This document shows positions 26,380 through 34,980 of a stretch of DNA of 53,115 bases, piece by piece. The DNA comes from Alistipes sp. (GTDB taxonomy: Bacteria; Bacteroidota; Bacteroidia; Bacteroidales; Rikenellaceae), in NCBI GenBank assembly GCA_017399485.1, contig JAFQCA010000003.1, positions 1 to 53,115 of the forward strand. The letters are read 5' to 3'. Numbering within the stretch: the stretch's first letter is position 1; each line of letters begins with the position of its first letter. The notes under the pieces were generated by a model. The model was not told the origin of the DNA and did not search any database. It saw nothing but the letters and a program-made list of their open reading frames with translations. The translations under genes were made by a program, and so were the position numbers.

Positions 26380-27525
26380 ATGGACATTAAATTAATTCGC
26401 GAGAAATTTGCCGAGCATTTCGGCGCTGAGGGTGAGTTGTATACATCACCCGGTCGTATCAATTTGATTGGTGAGCATACCGACTATAACGGTGGTTTCG
26501 TATTCCCCGGTGCTATCGACAAGGCTATGGTTGCCGAGATTAAGCCTAACGGCACAGATAAGATTCGCGCATACGCTGTCGATTTGAACGACTATGCCGA
26601 GTTTGGTCTTAACGAGGAGGATAAACCCGCTGCATCGTGGGCTTGCTACATCTTTGGCGTTGCACGTGAGATTCAAAAACGCGGTGGTGTTGTTAAGGGT
26701 TTCGATACCGCTTTTGGTGGTGACGTACCTTTGGGTGCAGGTCTTTCATCTTCGGCTGCTTTGGAATCAACTTTTGCATTCGCGTTGAACCACATCTATA
26801 ACGACGACAAAATCGAGAAGTTCGAGTTGGCACGCATCGGCCAATCTACCGAGCATAACTACTGCGGCGTTAAGTGCGGTATTATGGACCAATTTGCATC
26901 AGTACACGGCAAGAAGGGTAACTTGATGCGTTTGGACTGCCTTTCATCGGAGTTCGCTTATTTCCCATTTGACCCTGAGAAATATGGTTACCGTTTGGTA
27001 TTGCTCGATTCTGTTGTTAAGCACGAATTGGTAGGTTCTCCATATAACAAGCGTCGTGAGTCTTGCGAGCGCGTTGCTGCCATTTTGGGCCAGGAGACTT
27101 TGCGTGGTGCTACAATGGAGCAGTTGGATGCTATCAAGGATAAGATTTCTGAGGAGGATTATATGCGTGCTCGTTACGTTATCGGCGAGGAGAAGCGCGT
27201 ATTGGACGTTTGTGCCGCTTTGGAGGCTGGCGATTTGGAGACTGTCGGTGAGCGTATGTATGAGACTCACTGGGGTATGTCAAAGGATTACGAAGTTAGT
27301 TGCGAAGAACTCGACCTTTTGGCTACTATCGCCAAGGAGTGCGGCGTTACAGGTTCTCGTATTATGGGTGGTGGCTTTGGTGGTTGTACAATCAACCTCG
27401 TAAAGGCCGACTTATACGATGGATTCATCGCAACAGCAAAAGAGAAGTTCAACGCTGCTTATGGCCACGAGCCTAAGGTTTACGATGTTGTAATCTCTGA
27501 CGGTGCCCGTAAGTTGGAAATCTAA
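26380..27525 (+). CDS. galK: galactokinase
   Basis: Cytoplasmic GHMP kinase of 381 residues that makes galactose 1-phosphate, the first committed step of the Leloir pathway. The galactokinase signature GRINLIGEHTDYNGG is at 25-39, the ATP-binding PLGAGLSSSAALES at 117-130, and the C-terminal GHMP motif GSRIMGGGFGGCTINLV near 327. Leucine codons are mostly TTG and arginine mostly CGT/CGC, as in strongly expressed genes here. It is the only cytoplasmic step in this operon. No galT, galE or galactose transporter is in the window. Confidence 0.96.
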   Translation: MDIKLIREKFAEHFGAEGELYTSPGRINLIGEHTDYNGGFVFPGAIDKAMVAEIKPNGTDKIRAYAVDLNDYAEFGLNEEDKPAASWACYIFGVAREIQKRGGVVKGFDTAFGGDVPLGAGLSSSAALESTFAFALNHIYNDDKIEKFELARIGQSTEHNYCGVKCGIMDQFASVHGKKGNLMRLDCLSSEFAYFPFDPEKYGYRLVLLDSVVKHELVGSPYNKRRESCERVAAILGQETLRGATMEQLDAIKDKISEEDYMRARYVIGEEKRVLDVCAALEAGDLETVGERMYETHWGMSKDYEVSCEELDLLATIAKECGVTGSRIMGGGFGGCTINLVKADLYDGFIATAKEKFNAAYGHEPKVYDVVISDGARKLEI

Positions 27526-27540
27526 TAACATAGACTAATT

Positions 27541-28971
27541 ATGAAAAAACTCATATTAGCTGTTGTAGCGATGCTCCTCACGTGGGGAGCATCTGCTACT
27601 GTGGTGTTACCCAAAGTATTGGGAAGCAATATGGTATTGCAACAGAATAGCGATGTTAATCTCTGGGGCAAGGCCGACGCAAACAAGAAGGTAACGATTA
27701 TCGTGTCGTGGCAAAAAGGCAAGATTCAGACCGTTGCCGACAGCGATGGCAAGTGGGCCGTTAAGGTCGCTACACCTGCGGCATCGTGGGATAAGCATAC
27801 GATTACCATCAGCGATGGCGAGGCTGTAACCTTGGAGGATATACTTATTGGTGATGTATGGGTTACATCTGGCCAAAGTAATATGGAGATGCCCGTTAAG
27901 GGTTGGAATGGTCAGCCCGTAGAGAATGCCAACGAATATATCTATTCTGCGGCAAAGTATGCCGACAAGATTCGCCTCTTTACTGTAAAAAAGGCCCGTT
28001 CTTATAACGCCGATAAGGAGGATTGCGATGGTGGCGAATGGCAGAAAGCATCACCTGCAAGTGTTGCAAATATGTCGGCTGTAGGTTACCTGTTTGCCTA
28101 CAATCTTATCGAGTCGGTAAATATCCCTCTCGGCATTATTACATCCAATTGGGGTGGTACTCGCATCGAGTCGTGGATGCCGATGTCGGCATTGAAGGAT
28201 ATCCTTACCGATGAGCAGATTGAGGCAAAGCACAATGCTCACTCTATTAAGCCTACGGAGTTGTATTGCGCTATGATTGCTCCAATCCGCAACTTTACGG
28301 CTCGCGGCTTCCTATGGTATCAAGGTTGCTCGAACCTTCACGATGAGGACCACTACGATGTAATGATGGCCCGTATGGTTAAGCAGTGGCGCGAGGATTG
28401 GGGCGATAAGGATAACTCAATGCCTTTCTACTATGCTATGATTGCGCCCCATAGTTACGGAAACTCACGCGCTATTGACTACCCGCAGTTTGTTGAGTGT
28501 CAGTTGCGTGCGTTGGAGCAGATTCCAAACTCGGCAATGGCTGGTAATACCGACGCTGCTGATGAATTCTGTATCCACCCTGCAAAGAAGAATGAGATAG
28601 CACAACGTATGGCAGCATTCGCTTTGCGTGATGTTTACGGTCAGGGCGGAGTAGATGTTATAGCACCTACTTATGCTTCACACCGAGTAAATGGCTCTAA
28701 TATCTTTGTAAAGTTCAATAACACAGGTGCAGGTCTATGCCCTGGTTCGGGTAAGCCCATCGCTGGTTTTGAGATTGCAGGTGCCGACAAGGTATTCCAC
28801 TCGGCAGAGGCTCGCTTGGAAGGAAACGAAGTAAAGGTTTGGAGCAACGATGTTAAGGAGCCCGTGGCTGTTCGTTACGCCTTCCGCAACTATATCCCTT
28901 GCAACTTTATGAATATTATGGGCCAGCCCGTTGTTCCATTCCGTACTGATAACTGGAATGATGCTATGTAA
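27541..28971 (+). CDS. sialate O-acetylesterase-like SGNH esterase
   Basis: 476 residues, secreted (signal peptide ending near WGASAT). The GQSNMEMP motif places the nucleophile at Ser113. GTRIESWMP and WYQGCSNLHDEDHYD follow, and the terminal His/Asp dyad is likely in EFCIHPAKKNEIA near 340. This pattern fits the DUF303/SASA group, which removes acetyl groups from sialic acid or plant glycans such as xylan and pectin. As last gene of the GH2/galactose operon it probably deacetylates the same substrate. A strong terminator follows. Confidence 0.85.
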   Translation: MKKLILAVVAMLLTWGASATVVLPKVLGSNMVLQQNSDVNLWGKADANKKVTIIVSWQKGKIQTVADSDGKWAVKVATPAASWDKHTITISDGEAVTLEDILIGDVWVTSGQSNMEMPVKGWNGQPVENANEYIYSAAKYADKIRLFTVKKARSYNADKEDCDGGEWQKASPASVANMSAVGYLFAYNLIESVNIPLGIITSNWGGTRIESWMPMSALKDILTDEQIEAKHNAHSIKPTELYCAMIAPIRNFTARGFLWYQGCSNLHDEDHYDVMMARMVKQWREDWGDKDNSMPFYYAMIAPHSYGNSRAIDYPQFVECQLRALEQIPNSAMAGNTDAADEFCIHPAKKNEIAQRMAAFALRDVYGQGGVDVIAPTYASHRVNGSNIFVKFNNTGAGLCPGSGKPIAGFEIAGADKVFHSAEARLEGNEVKVWSNDVKEPVAVRYAFRNYIPCNFMNIMGQPVVPFRTDNWNDAM

Positions 28972-28994
28972 TCTTTAGCAAAATATAATTTAAG

Positions 28995-29029
28995 GGCGGT
29001 TGCGAAAAATGTCGTAACCGCCTTTTTTT
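28995..29029 (+). terminator. terminator of the GH2/galactose operon
   Basis: GGCGGTT (28995-29001) pairs with AACCGCC (29016-29022), followed by TTTTTTT. Confidence 0.85.
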
Positions 29030-29115
29030 ATTGTATGTTGCTGCCTAAAAGATGTTTTTTATTAAATTAAAGTATAATAATTCCCTTGTAAGTATCGTTG
29101 TAAGAAAAAAATGTG

Positions 29116-29123
29116 TAATTTTG
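29116..29123 (+). promoter_or_regulatory. -7 promoter box of the bamD-rpoZ-coaBC-recN operon
   Basis: TAATTTTG matches TAnnTTTG, 41 bases before the preferred bamD ATG. The -33 box is not clear. Confidence 0.45.
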
Positions 29124-29164
29124 CACGATTATTACCCTGCATAGCAGTAATAAATGAGTTTGTA

Positions 29165-29977
29165 ATGAAACAAAAGTTATCTTATATTGTTCTTTTGGCC
29201 GTTTTGGCAATGGCATTTGTCGGATGCTCTACGGTTCAGAAGATTATTAATACGGGTGATGCTCAATTTATTTTCGAGCGAGCCAAAGAGTATTACAATG
29301 CCGAAAAGTGGTCAAAGGCCTACGCATTGTTTGAGGTCTGCGAGCCTTACTATCGTGGTACGATGCGCGAAGATAGTGTAACCTTCTTCAAGGCACGATG
29401 CAGTTTCAAGGATGGCGATTACTACTCTGCTGCCGAGATGCTGGACGCATTCCGTCGCACATTCAACCGCAGCCCCTTTATCGAGAATGCCGAGGCGATG
29501 TATGCTATATGCTTGTACAATATGTGCCCCTCGCCAGAGCGTGACCAATCGACTACAAGTCAAGCCATCATTGCAATATCGGAGTATATGTCACACTATC
29601 CCGATAGCGAGCAGATTGTTCTGTTCAAAGATATGACGCAGGACTTGACGTGGCGACTGCACGAGAAGGCATATATCAATGCTTATACTTATTATAAGAT
29701 TGGTCGATATAATGCGGCTATCATTGCTTTCCGCAATGCCTTGAAGATGTATTCGGAGACTCATCGTCGTGAGGATTTGTTGTATCACATAACGATGGCA
29801 TCGTTTAAGTTGGCCGAAAACTCTGTTGAGGAGAAACGATTGGACCGTTATATGTCAACGCTCGATGCCTATTACTCGTTCGTTATGGAGTTCCCCGAAT
29901 CGAAATACTCTAAAGAGATGGAGCACGTAGCCGAGGTGACCAAACGCTACATCGAAAAGAACAAGCAGGGCGAGTAG
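29165..29977 (+). CDS. bamD: outer-membrane protein assembly lipoprotein BamD
   Basis: 270 residues from the ATG at 29165, chosen because a lipoprotein signal (LAMAFVGC) follows; an upstream in-frame ATG at 29111 precedes the -7 box and is rejected. The mature protein is made of TPR-like helical pairs (FERAKEYYNAEKWSKAYALFE, YYSAAEMLDAFRRTF). BamD is the essential lipoprotein partner of BamA for inserting beta-barrels. The Bacteroidetes order bamD-rpoZ-coaBC-recN supports the call. Confidence 0.9.
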   Translation: MKQKLSYIVLLAVLAMAFVGCSTVQKIINTGDAQFIFERAKEYYNAEKWSKAYALFEVCEPYYRGTMREDSVTFFKARCSFKDGDYYSAAEMLDAFRRTFNRSPFIENAEAMYAICLYNMCPSPERDQSTTSQAIIAISEYMSHYPDSEQIVLFKDMTQDLTWRLHEKAYINAYTYYKIGRYNAAIIAFRNALKMYSETHRREDLLYHITMASFKLAENSVEEKRLDRYMSTLDAYYSFVMEFPESKYSKEMEHVAEVTKRYIEKNKQGE

Positions 29978-30027
29978 CCAAAACAATCAACGCAGAAAAA
30001 ATAACAACGAAATAATTACACATTAAG

Positions 30028-30339
30028 ATGGAGATTAAGAAGAACATTCCCAACAACACAATTACCCGCAAACTTGTCGATTTGGATAAGGATACAGGTA
30101 ATATCTATGAGAGTATCAACATCATCGCTCGTCGTGCAAACCAGATTTCGACAGAGTTAAAGACCGAACTCAATCGCAAGTTGGCCGATTTCTCATCACC
30201 CACCGACACTATGGAGGAGACTTTTGAGAATCGTGAGCAGATTGAGATTTCACGCTATTACGAGCGCCTGCCCAAACCGGTGATTATCGCAACTGAGGAG
30301 TTCCTCGACGACGAGGTATATTACCGCAAAGGCGAATAG
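30028..30339 (+). CDS. rpoZ: RNA polymerase omega-like subunit
   Basis: 103 residues. GNIYESINIIARRANQIS resembles the Rpb6/omega helix that clamps the beta-prime subunit, and the protein is of Bacteroidetes omega type, with an acidic C-terminal tail. It assists RNA polymerase assembly. It lies 50 bases after bamD and 87 before coaBC, the usual phylum order. The 87-base gap has a small GGCACC/GGTGC hairpin but no terminator T-run. Confidence 0.82.
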   Translation: MEIKKNIPNNTITRKLVDLDKDTGNIYESINIIARRANQISTELKTELNRKLADFSSPTDTMEETFENREQIEISRYYERLPKPVIIATEEFLDDEVYYRKGE

Positions 30340-30426
30340 CATATCGTAGCAGGCACCATAGGTGCGAAAGATGCAGTAGCCACGTGGATAGTAGTTCACG
30401 TAGCCAAACTTCAAACAATACCTTGT

Positions 30427-31620
30427 ATGTTAAAGGGTAAACATATTATCTTAGGAATAACGGGTAGCATAGCCGCGTATAAGTCGGCTGTGCTTTGCCG
30501 TTTATTAGTCGGTGCTGGTGCTGAGGTAAAGGTCGTGATGACACCTTTGGCAAAACAGTTTATCACGCCCCTTACAATGGCTACATTGTCCAAGAACCCC
30601 ATCTTGGTTGATTTCTTCAACCCCGAAAATGGAGAGTGGAACTCTCACGTCAAGTTGGGACTATGGGCCGATTGTTACCTTATAGCCCCAGCGACAGCCA
30701 ACACATTGGCCAAGATGGCAACGGGTGTGGCCGACAACCTCTTGCTTACGACATATCTCTCGGCTCGTTGTCCCGTAGCCGTAGCACCCGCGATGGACCT
30801 CGATATGTATGCACATCGTGCGACACAGCGTAACCTTGCACGTTTAAGAGAGAATGGCGTAAATATCATTGCTCCTGCAGCAGGAGAGTTGGCGAGCGGT
30901 CTTGTAGGCAATGGACGTATGGCCGAGCCACAAGATATAGTAGAGGCTGTAGCAGCCTTGTTAGCCGAAAAAAAAAAGCCGACGTTAGAGGGTAAACACT
31001 TTCTTGTAACAGCAGGTGCAACGATTGAGGCTATAGACCCTGTACGTTATATCTCAAACCATTCATCCGGTAAGATGGGCTATGCCGTAGCCGAAGAGTT
31101 GACCTCACGTGGAGCACGTGTTACACTGATAAGCGGGCGCACGGCTCTTGATACGCCAAAGGGTGTGGAGAGAGTAGATGTATTGTCGGCAGAGGATATG
31201 TATCAGGCGTGTGTAGTGCGTTTTGACGAGGCAGATGGTGCTGTGATGTGCGCTGCTGTTGCCGATTACACACCACAGAGCGTGGCACAAGAGAAGATAA
31301 AGAAGGGCGAAGGCGATATGGCCATTGCACTTAAGCGCACCAGAGATATTGCAGCGGAATTGGGCCAGCGTAAAGGCCAACGCATATTGGTTGGTTTTGC
31401 TATGGAGACCCAAAACGAACAAGCGAATGCCGAAGATAAGTTGCGCCGTAAGAATTTTGACTTTATCGTTCTCAACTCTTTGCGTGTCGAGGGGGCTGGA
31501 TTTCGTGGCGATACGAATGTGGTATCACTCATAGATGCTGCCGAGCGCAAGGATTTGCCTTTGATGTCAAAACGAGAAGTTGCAAAACATATTGTAGATA
31601 AGATAGAAGAAAAATTATAA
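30427..31620 (+). CDS. coaBC: bifunctional phosphopantothenoylcysteine decarboxylase/phosphopantothenate-cysteine ligase
   Basis: 397 residues covering two steps of coenzyme A synthesis. The N-terminal CoaC flavoprotein (about 1-180) begins with GITGSIAAYKSA and holds the FMN site. The CoaB ligase (about 188-397) has TAGATIEAIDPVRYISNHSS and GKMGYAVAEE. In the decarboxylase two signature spots differ from E. coli: the PAMN motif reads PAMD (121-124), and the position of the active-site cysteine (ELAC-G) is Ser157 in ELASG. Such variants may be normal in this phylum. It ends 5 bases before recN. Confidence 0.92.
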   Translation: MLKGKHIILGITGSIAAYKSAVLCRLLVGAGAEVKVVMTPLAKQFITPLTMATLSKNPILVDFFNPENGEWNSHVKLGLWADCYLIAPATANTLAKMATGVADNLLLTTYLSARCPVAVAPAMDLDMYAHRATQRNLARLRENGVNIIAPAAGELASGLVGNGRMAEPQDIVEAVAALLAEKKKPTLEGKHFLVTAGATIEAIDPVRYISNHSSGKMGYAVAEELTSRGARVTLISGRTALDTPKGVERVDVLSAEDMYQACVVRFDEADGAVMCAAVADYTPQSVAQEKIKKGEGDMAIALKRTRDIAAELGQRKGQRILVGFAMETQNEQANAEDKLRRKNFDFIVLNSLRVEGAGFRGDTNVVSLIDAAERKDLPLMSKREVAKHIVDKIEEKL

Positions 31621-31625
31621 AAACT

Positions 31626-33266
31626 ATGTTGCGACGACTAACAGTAGAGAACTATGCTCTTATCGAAAGACTCGATATGGAACTCGATGCTCATCTGAAT
31701 ATCATCACAGGTGAGACGGGAGCCGGAAAGTCCATTTTGCTGGGGGCATTGGGCCTGCTTATGGGTAATAAGAACGAAAGCGGTACTATCCGCGATGAGT
31801 CGCGCAACTGTATCATCGAAGGTGTATTCGATATTGAGGCATACGGTCTGGAGGCGTTTTTTGAGGATAGCGACCTTGATTATGAGCCACAGACTGTTAT
31901 ACGTCGAATGATATCTCCATCGGGTAAGAGTCGTGCTTTTGTGAACGATATGCCCGTACAACTTGCCACATTGAGGGAGTTGGGTGCGCGATTGATTGAC
32001 ATACACTCTCAACATCAGAATCTTGTACTCTCAAACGAGGACTTCCGCATAAAAGCGATTGATTCACTGAGCGCTACAGCAGAAAAAACAAGTGCCTACC
32101 GTGAAAAATACAACGCATTACGCGCAGCAGAACGCAACCTTAAGGAGTTGCAGGATGCCGCCGAGATTATGCGCCGTGACGAGGAGTGGCTGCGTTATCA
32201 GGTCGAGGAGTTTGAAGCGGCAGCACTTCGTGCAGGCGAGTTAGATGAGTCGCTGGAAGAGTTGAAGGTGCTGGAGAATGCCGACCAGATTGGCGAGGCA
32301 CTTACCTCGTTGCGCAACATCTTGGATGCAGAGCAGTTAGGCGTGTTAGAGCAGTTATCGGCAGCCGAAAATGCTATAATGCGGGTAAAGGATAGTTATC
32401 CTCGCGGGGCCGAGATTGCGGAACGTCTGCACTCGGTAATACAAGAGTTGAAAGATGTGAGCGCAACCGTTGGTGACGATAGCGAACGCATTGACACCGA
32501 CCCAGAGCGCCTGCAACGCCTTACGGAAAGAGTAAATATGATATACTCTATGTGCCAAAAACATCGGGTTAAGGATTTGACCGAGTTGATGGCCGTAGGA
32601 GAGCGTTTAGCCGAGCAGTTGAGCGCCATAACACATAGCGATGAGAATATTGACAACTGTCGCCGACAAATAGAGGCTCTGCGCAACGAGGCTACTAATA
32701 TGGCTGGTGAGATTCACGCTCTGCGTGAGAAGGGCGCAAAGGTAATGTCCGAGAGTGTGGAGGGTATGTTGGCCTTGTTAGGAATGAGCGATGGCCGTTT
32801 TACGGTAGAGATACAACAGTGCGAGGAGTTGTTACCGACGGGATGTGACAAGATTCGTTTCTTGTTCTCTGCCAACAGTAAGGTATCGCCTGCACCTATC
32901 GAAAAAGTCGCATCAGGTGGAGAGATATCGCGTGTAATGCTGGCTTTGAAGGCCTTGCTCGCCGAAAAGTCGAAGTTGCCAACAATAATATTCGACGAGA
33001 TTGACACAGGCGTATCGGGTCGTATAGCCGATGCGATGGGCGATATTATATGTGCTTTGGCTAAAAATATGCAGGTAGTATCAATTACACATCTCCCGCA
33101 AGTAGCCTCGAAGGGTGATACACACTTTGTTGTGTACAAGCAGGATAGCCGTACGAATATTACGTTGCTTTCAGCCGAGGAACGCATCGAAGAGGTGGCC
33201 AAAATGTTATCGGGCAGCGAAGTGACATCGGCGGCACTTGAACAGGCACGACTACTATTGAGATAA
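31626..33266 (+). CDS. recN: DNA repair protein RecN
   Basis: 546-residue SMC-like ATPase used in double-strand break repair. The Walker A motif GETGAGKS is at 29-36. The middle third is coiled coil (about 150-370). The ABC signature region KVASGGEISRVMLALKALLA and Walker B TIIFDEIDTGVSG are near 420-460, followed by SITHLPQVASKGD. 5 bases after coaBC. In many Bacteroidetes a DUF4835 gene stands between them; here it is absent. Confidence 0.96.
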   Translation: MLRRLTVENYALIERLDMELDAHLNIITGETGAGKSILLGALGLLMGNKNESGTIRDESRNCIIEGVFDIEAYGLEAFFEDSDLDYEPQTVIRRMISPSGKSRAFVNDMPVQLATLRELGARLIDIHSQHQNLVLSNEDFRIKAIDSLSATAEKTSAYREKYNALRAAERNLKELQDAAEIMRRDEEWLRYQVEEFEAAALRAGELDESLEELKVLENADQIGEALTSLRNILDAEQLGVLEQLSAAENAIMRVKDSYPRGAEIAERLHSVIQELKDVSATVGDDSERIDTDPERLQRLTERVNMIYSMCQKHRVKDLTELMAVGERLAEQLSAITHSDENIDNCRRQIEALRNEATNMAGEIHALREKGAKVMSESVEGMLALLGMSDGRFTVEIQQCEELLPTGCDKIRFLFSANSKVSPAPIEKVASGGEISRVMLALKALLAEKSKLPTIIFDEIDTGVSGRIADAMGDIICALAKNMQVVSITHLPQVASKGDTHFVVYKQDSRTNITLLSAEERIEEVAKMLSGSEVTSAALEQARLLLR

Positions 33267-33301
33267 CGAAAACAAATTATTATTAACCTAAAATATTACA
33301 T

Positions 33302-34450
33302 ATGAAGAAGATTTTACTCTTTTCCGCTTTGATGGTGGCAGTAATGCTGAGCGGCTGCTCGGAGCGTTACGAGTTGAAAAAGGATTTGAAACAAGCGCTT
33401 AAGGTTGCTGTCGAGCAGAATAAGCAGCAGGCTGCGCGTATGGACGGTTTCGAGGGTAAGTTGCCCCGTACGTTTGAGAAAGGCGAGGTTAAATTTACCG
33501 ATGCTTCTGGCTGGGTATGTGGTTTTTTCCCCGGCTCGTTGTGGCTTTTGTATGAGCATACAGGCGATGAGGAGTTGAAGACTTTGGCCGAGAAATATAC
33601 ACGTCGTGTAGAGTCTGCGAAAGACGATAAAGGCACACACGATTTGGGCTTTATGGTATTCTGCTCATACGGTAATGCTTATCGTTTGACAGGTGATGAG
33701 TATTACAAGGGTGTAATCGAGCAGGCTGCCAAGTCGCTCGTAACACGCTATAATCCTACGGTTGGTTGTATCCGCTCGTGGAACACACACCGCAAGGAGA
33801 ATCCCGAATTGGACTTTATGGTTATCATCGATAATATGATGAACCTCGAGATGTTGGAGTGGGTTGGCGGTTATGACGAGATTACTCGTTCACACGCCTA
33901 CACTACAATCAAAAACCACTTCCGCGATGATTATAGCACATATCACGTTGTAGCATACAACGAGCAGACAGGTGAGGTTGTCGAGAAGCGTACTGCACAG
34001 GGCTTTAGCGACGATTCGGCTTGGGCTCGCGGTCAGGCGTGGGGCTTGTACGGCTATACAATGATGTACCGTATGACGGGTGACGAGACATATCTCACGC
34101 AGGCTGTAAAGATTGCCGACTATCTTATTCCCCGATTGCCCGCCGATGCAGTACCTAACTGGGACTACGATGCCGAGCATCAGCAGAAAGACTCATCATC
34201 AGCATCGATTATGGCATCTGCTCTGATTGAGTTGTATGGTTTCACACAGAACGAAACCTATCTTGCAACCGCCGAGCGTCAGTTGCGCTCACTCTCATCA
34301 GAGGAGTATCTCGCAAAGGTTGGCGAGAATGGTAACTTCCTGCTCAAGCACGGCACAGGTCACTTGCCTGGCAAGTCAGAGATTGACGTACCACTCTCAT
34401 ACGGTGACTACTACTTCATCGAGGCCGCAATGCGTTACTTGGCTCTGTAA
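33302..34450 (+). CDS. GH88 unsaturated glucuronyl hydrolase, lipoprotein
   Basis: 382 residues. VMLSGC is a lipobox (Cys19). The (alpha/alpha)6 barrel has the GH88 acid pair Asp114 (THDLGFM) and Asp177 (VIIDNMMNLEML), and DDSAWARGQAWGLYGY near 236. These enzymes hydrate the unsaturated uronic acid that polysaccharide lyases leave on chains such as glycosaminoglycans, ulvan or pectin fragments. No lyase is in the window, so its partner lies elsewhere. 35 bases after recN and without a clear promoter of its own, so it may be read from the recN operon. Confidence 0.9.
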   Translation: MKKILLFSALMVAVMLSGCSERYELKKDLKQALKVAVEQNKQQAARMDGFEGKLPRTFEKGEVKFTDASGWVCGFFPGSLWLLYEHTGDEELKTLAEKYTRRVESAKDDKGTHDLGFMVFCSYGNAYRLTGDEYYKGVIEQAAKSLVTRYNPTVGCIRSWNTHRKENPELDFMVIIDNMMNLEMLEWVGGYDEITRSHAYTTIKNHFRDDYSTYHVVAYNEQTGEVVEKRTAQGFSDDSAWARGQAWGLYGYTMMYRMTGDETYLTQAVKIADYLIPRLPADAVPNWDYDAEHQQKDSSSASIMASALIELYGFTQNETYLATAERQLRSLSSEEYLAKVGENGNFLLKHGTGHLPGKSEIDVPLSYGDYYFIEAAMRYLAL

Positions 34451-34470
34451 TCTACCGAACCTTTATACAA

Positions 34471-34506
34471 CAAAAGACCGAGATTGAAATCAATCTCGGT
34501 CTTTTG
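34471..34506. terminator. bidirectional terminator
   Basis: CAAAAGACCGAGATTG (34471-34486) and CAATCTCGGTCTTTTG (34491-34506) are perfect complements around a 4-base loop. It ends both the GH88 gene and the minus-strand lipoprotein run. Confidence 0.9.
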
Positions 34507-34517
34507 TCTCTATCTCC

Positions 34518-34970
34518 TTACTCCAAATCTTCAGGGAGAGTTGCACGAACATAAACACTGACGTCATCTTTATTATCGAGCGCTGTCCAAACCATTCTCT
34601 CCTCCGTAAGGTCGGTTACGATGTAGCGATGTGCCCAATCGCCATTACCGTAGTCGTAATTACCTCTAATTATTGCCCCTTGCTCAGCATCAGTGTAAAT
34701 AAAGAATCGGCCTGTAATGATACGCTTATATTGGCTATCTATATTTTGATATAGAGTATATGTCTTGTCGGCTCTAACGAAATCAATATATACATAACTA
34801 CCTTCGCTTATTGCCCCGCCACTCCAACTATCCAGACGCCAACAACCCGCTATATTATTAGGTGTTACGTCCAACGTAGGCTCAACATACTCCTCCTTAT
34901 CGCTGCAAGAAACCGCTATCACAATCATAGTTATAGCCAAAACAACCTGTCGCAAAATTCGTTTCATCAT
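34518..34970 (-). CDS. lipocalin-like lipoprotein
   Basis: 150 residues. The signal ends in IAVSC, a lipobox. NIAGCWRLDSWSGG opens a single lipocalin-like (calycin) barrel, as seen in small Bacteroidales surface lipoproteins. Strands such as TYTLYQNIDSQYKRIITGRF and AHRYIVTDLTEERMVW follow. The two adjacent ATGs at 34970 and 34967 are equally possible. It is last in the protease/LRR run, 10 bases after the DUF1573 gene. Ligand unknown. Confidence 0.72.
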   Translation of the reverse strand: MMKRILRQVVLAITMIVIAVSCSDKEEYVEPTLDVTPNNIAGCWRLDSWSGGAISEGSYVYIDFVRADKTYTLYQNIDSQYKRIITGRFFIYTDAEQGAIIRGNYDYGNGDWAHRYIVTDLTEERMVWTALDNKDDVSVYVRATLPEDLE

Positions 34971-34980
34971 ATATCATTTA

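Noticed and set aside
30340..30426. GGCACC/GGTGC hairpin between rpoZ and coaBC as terminator or riboswitch
   Set aside because: The stem is five bases, no T-run follows, and the gap is too short for a known riboswitch.
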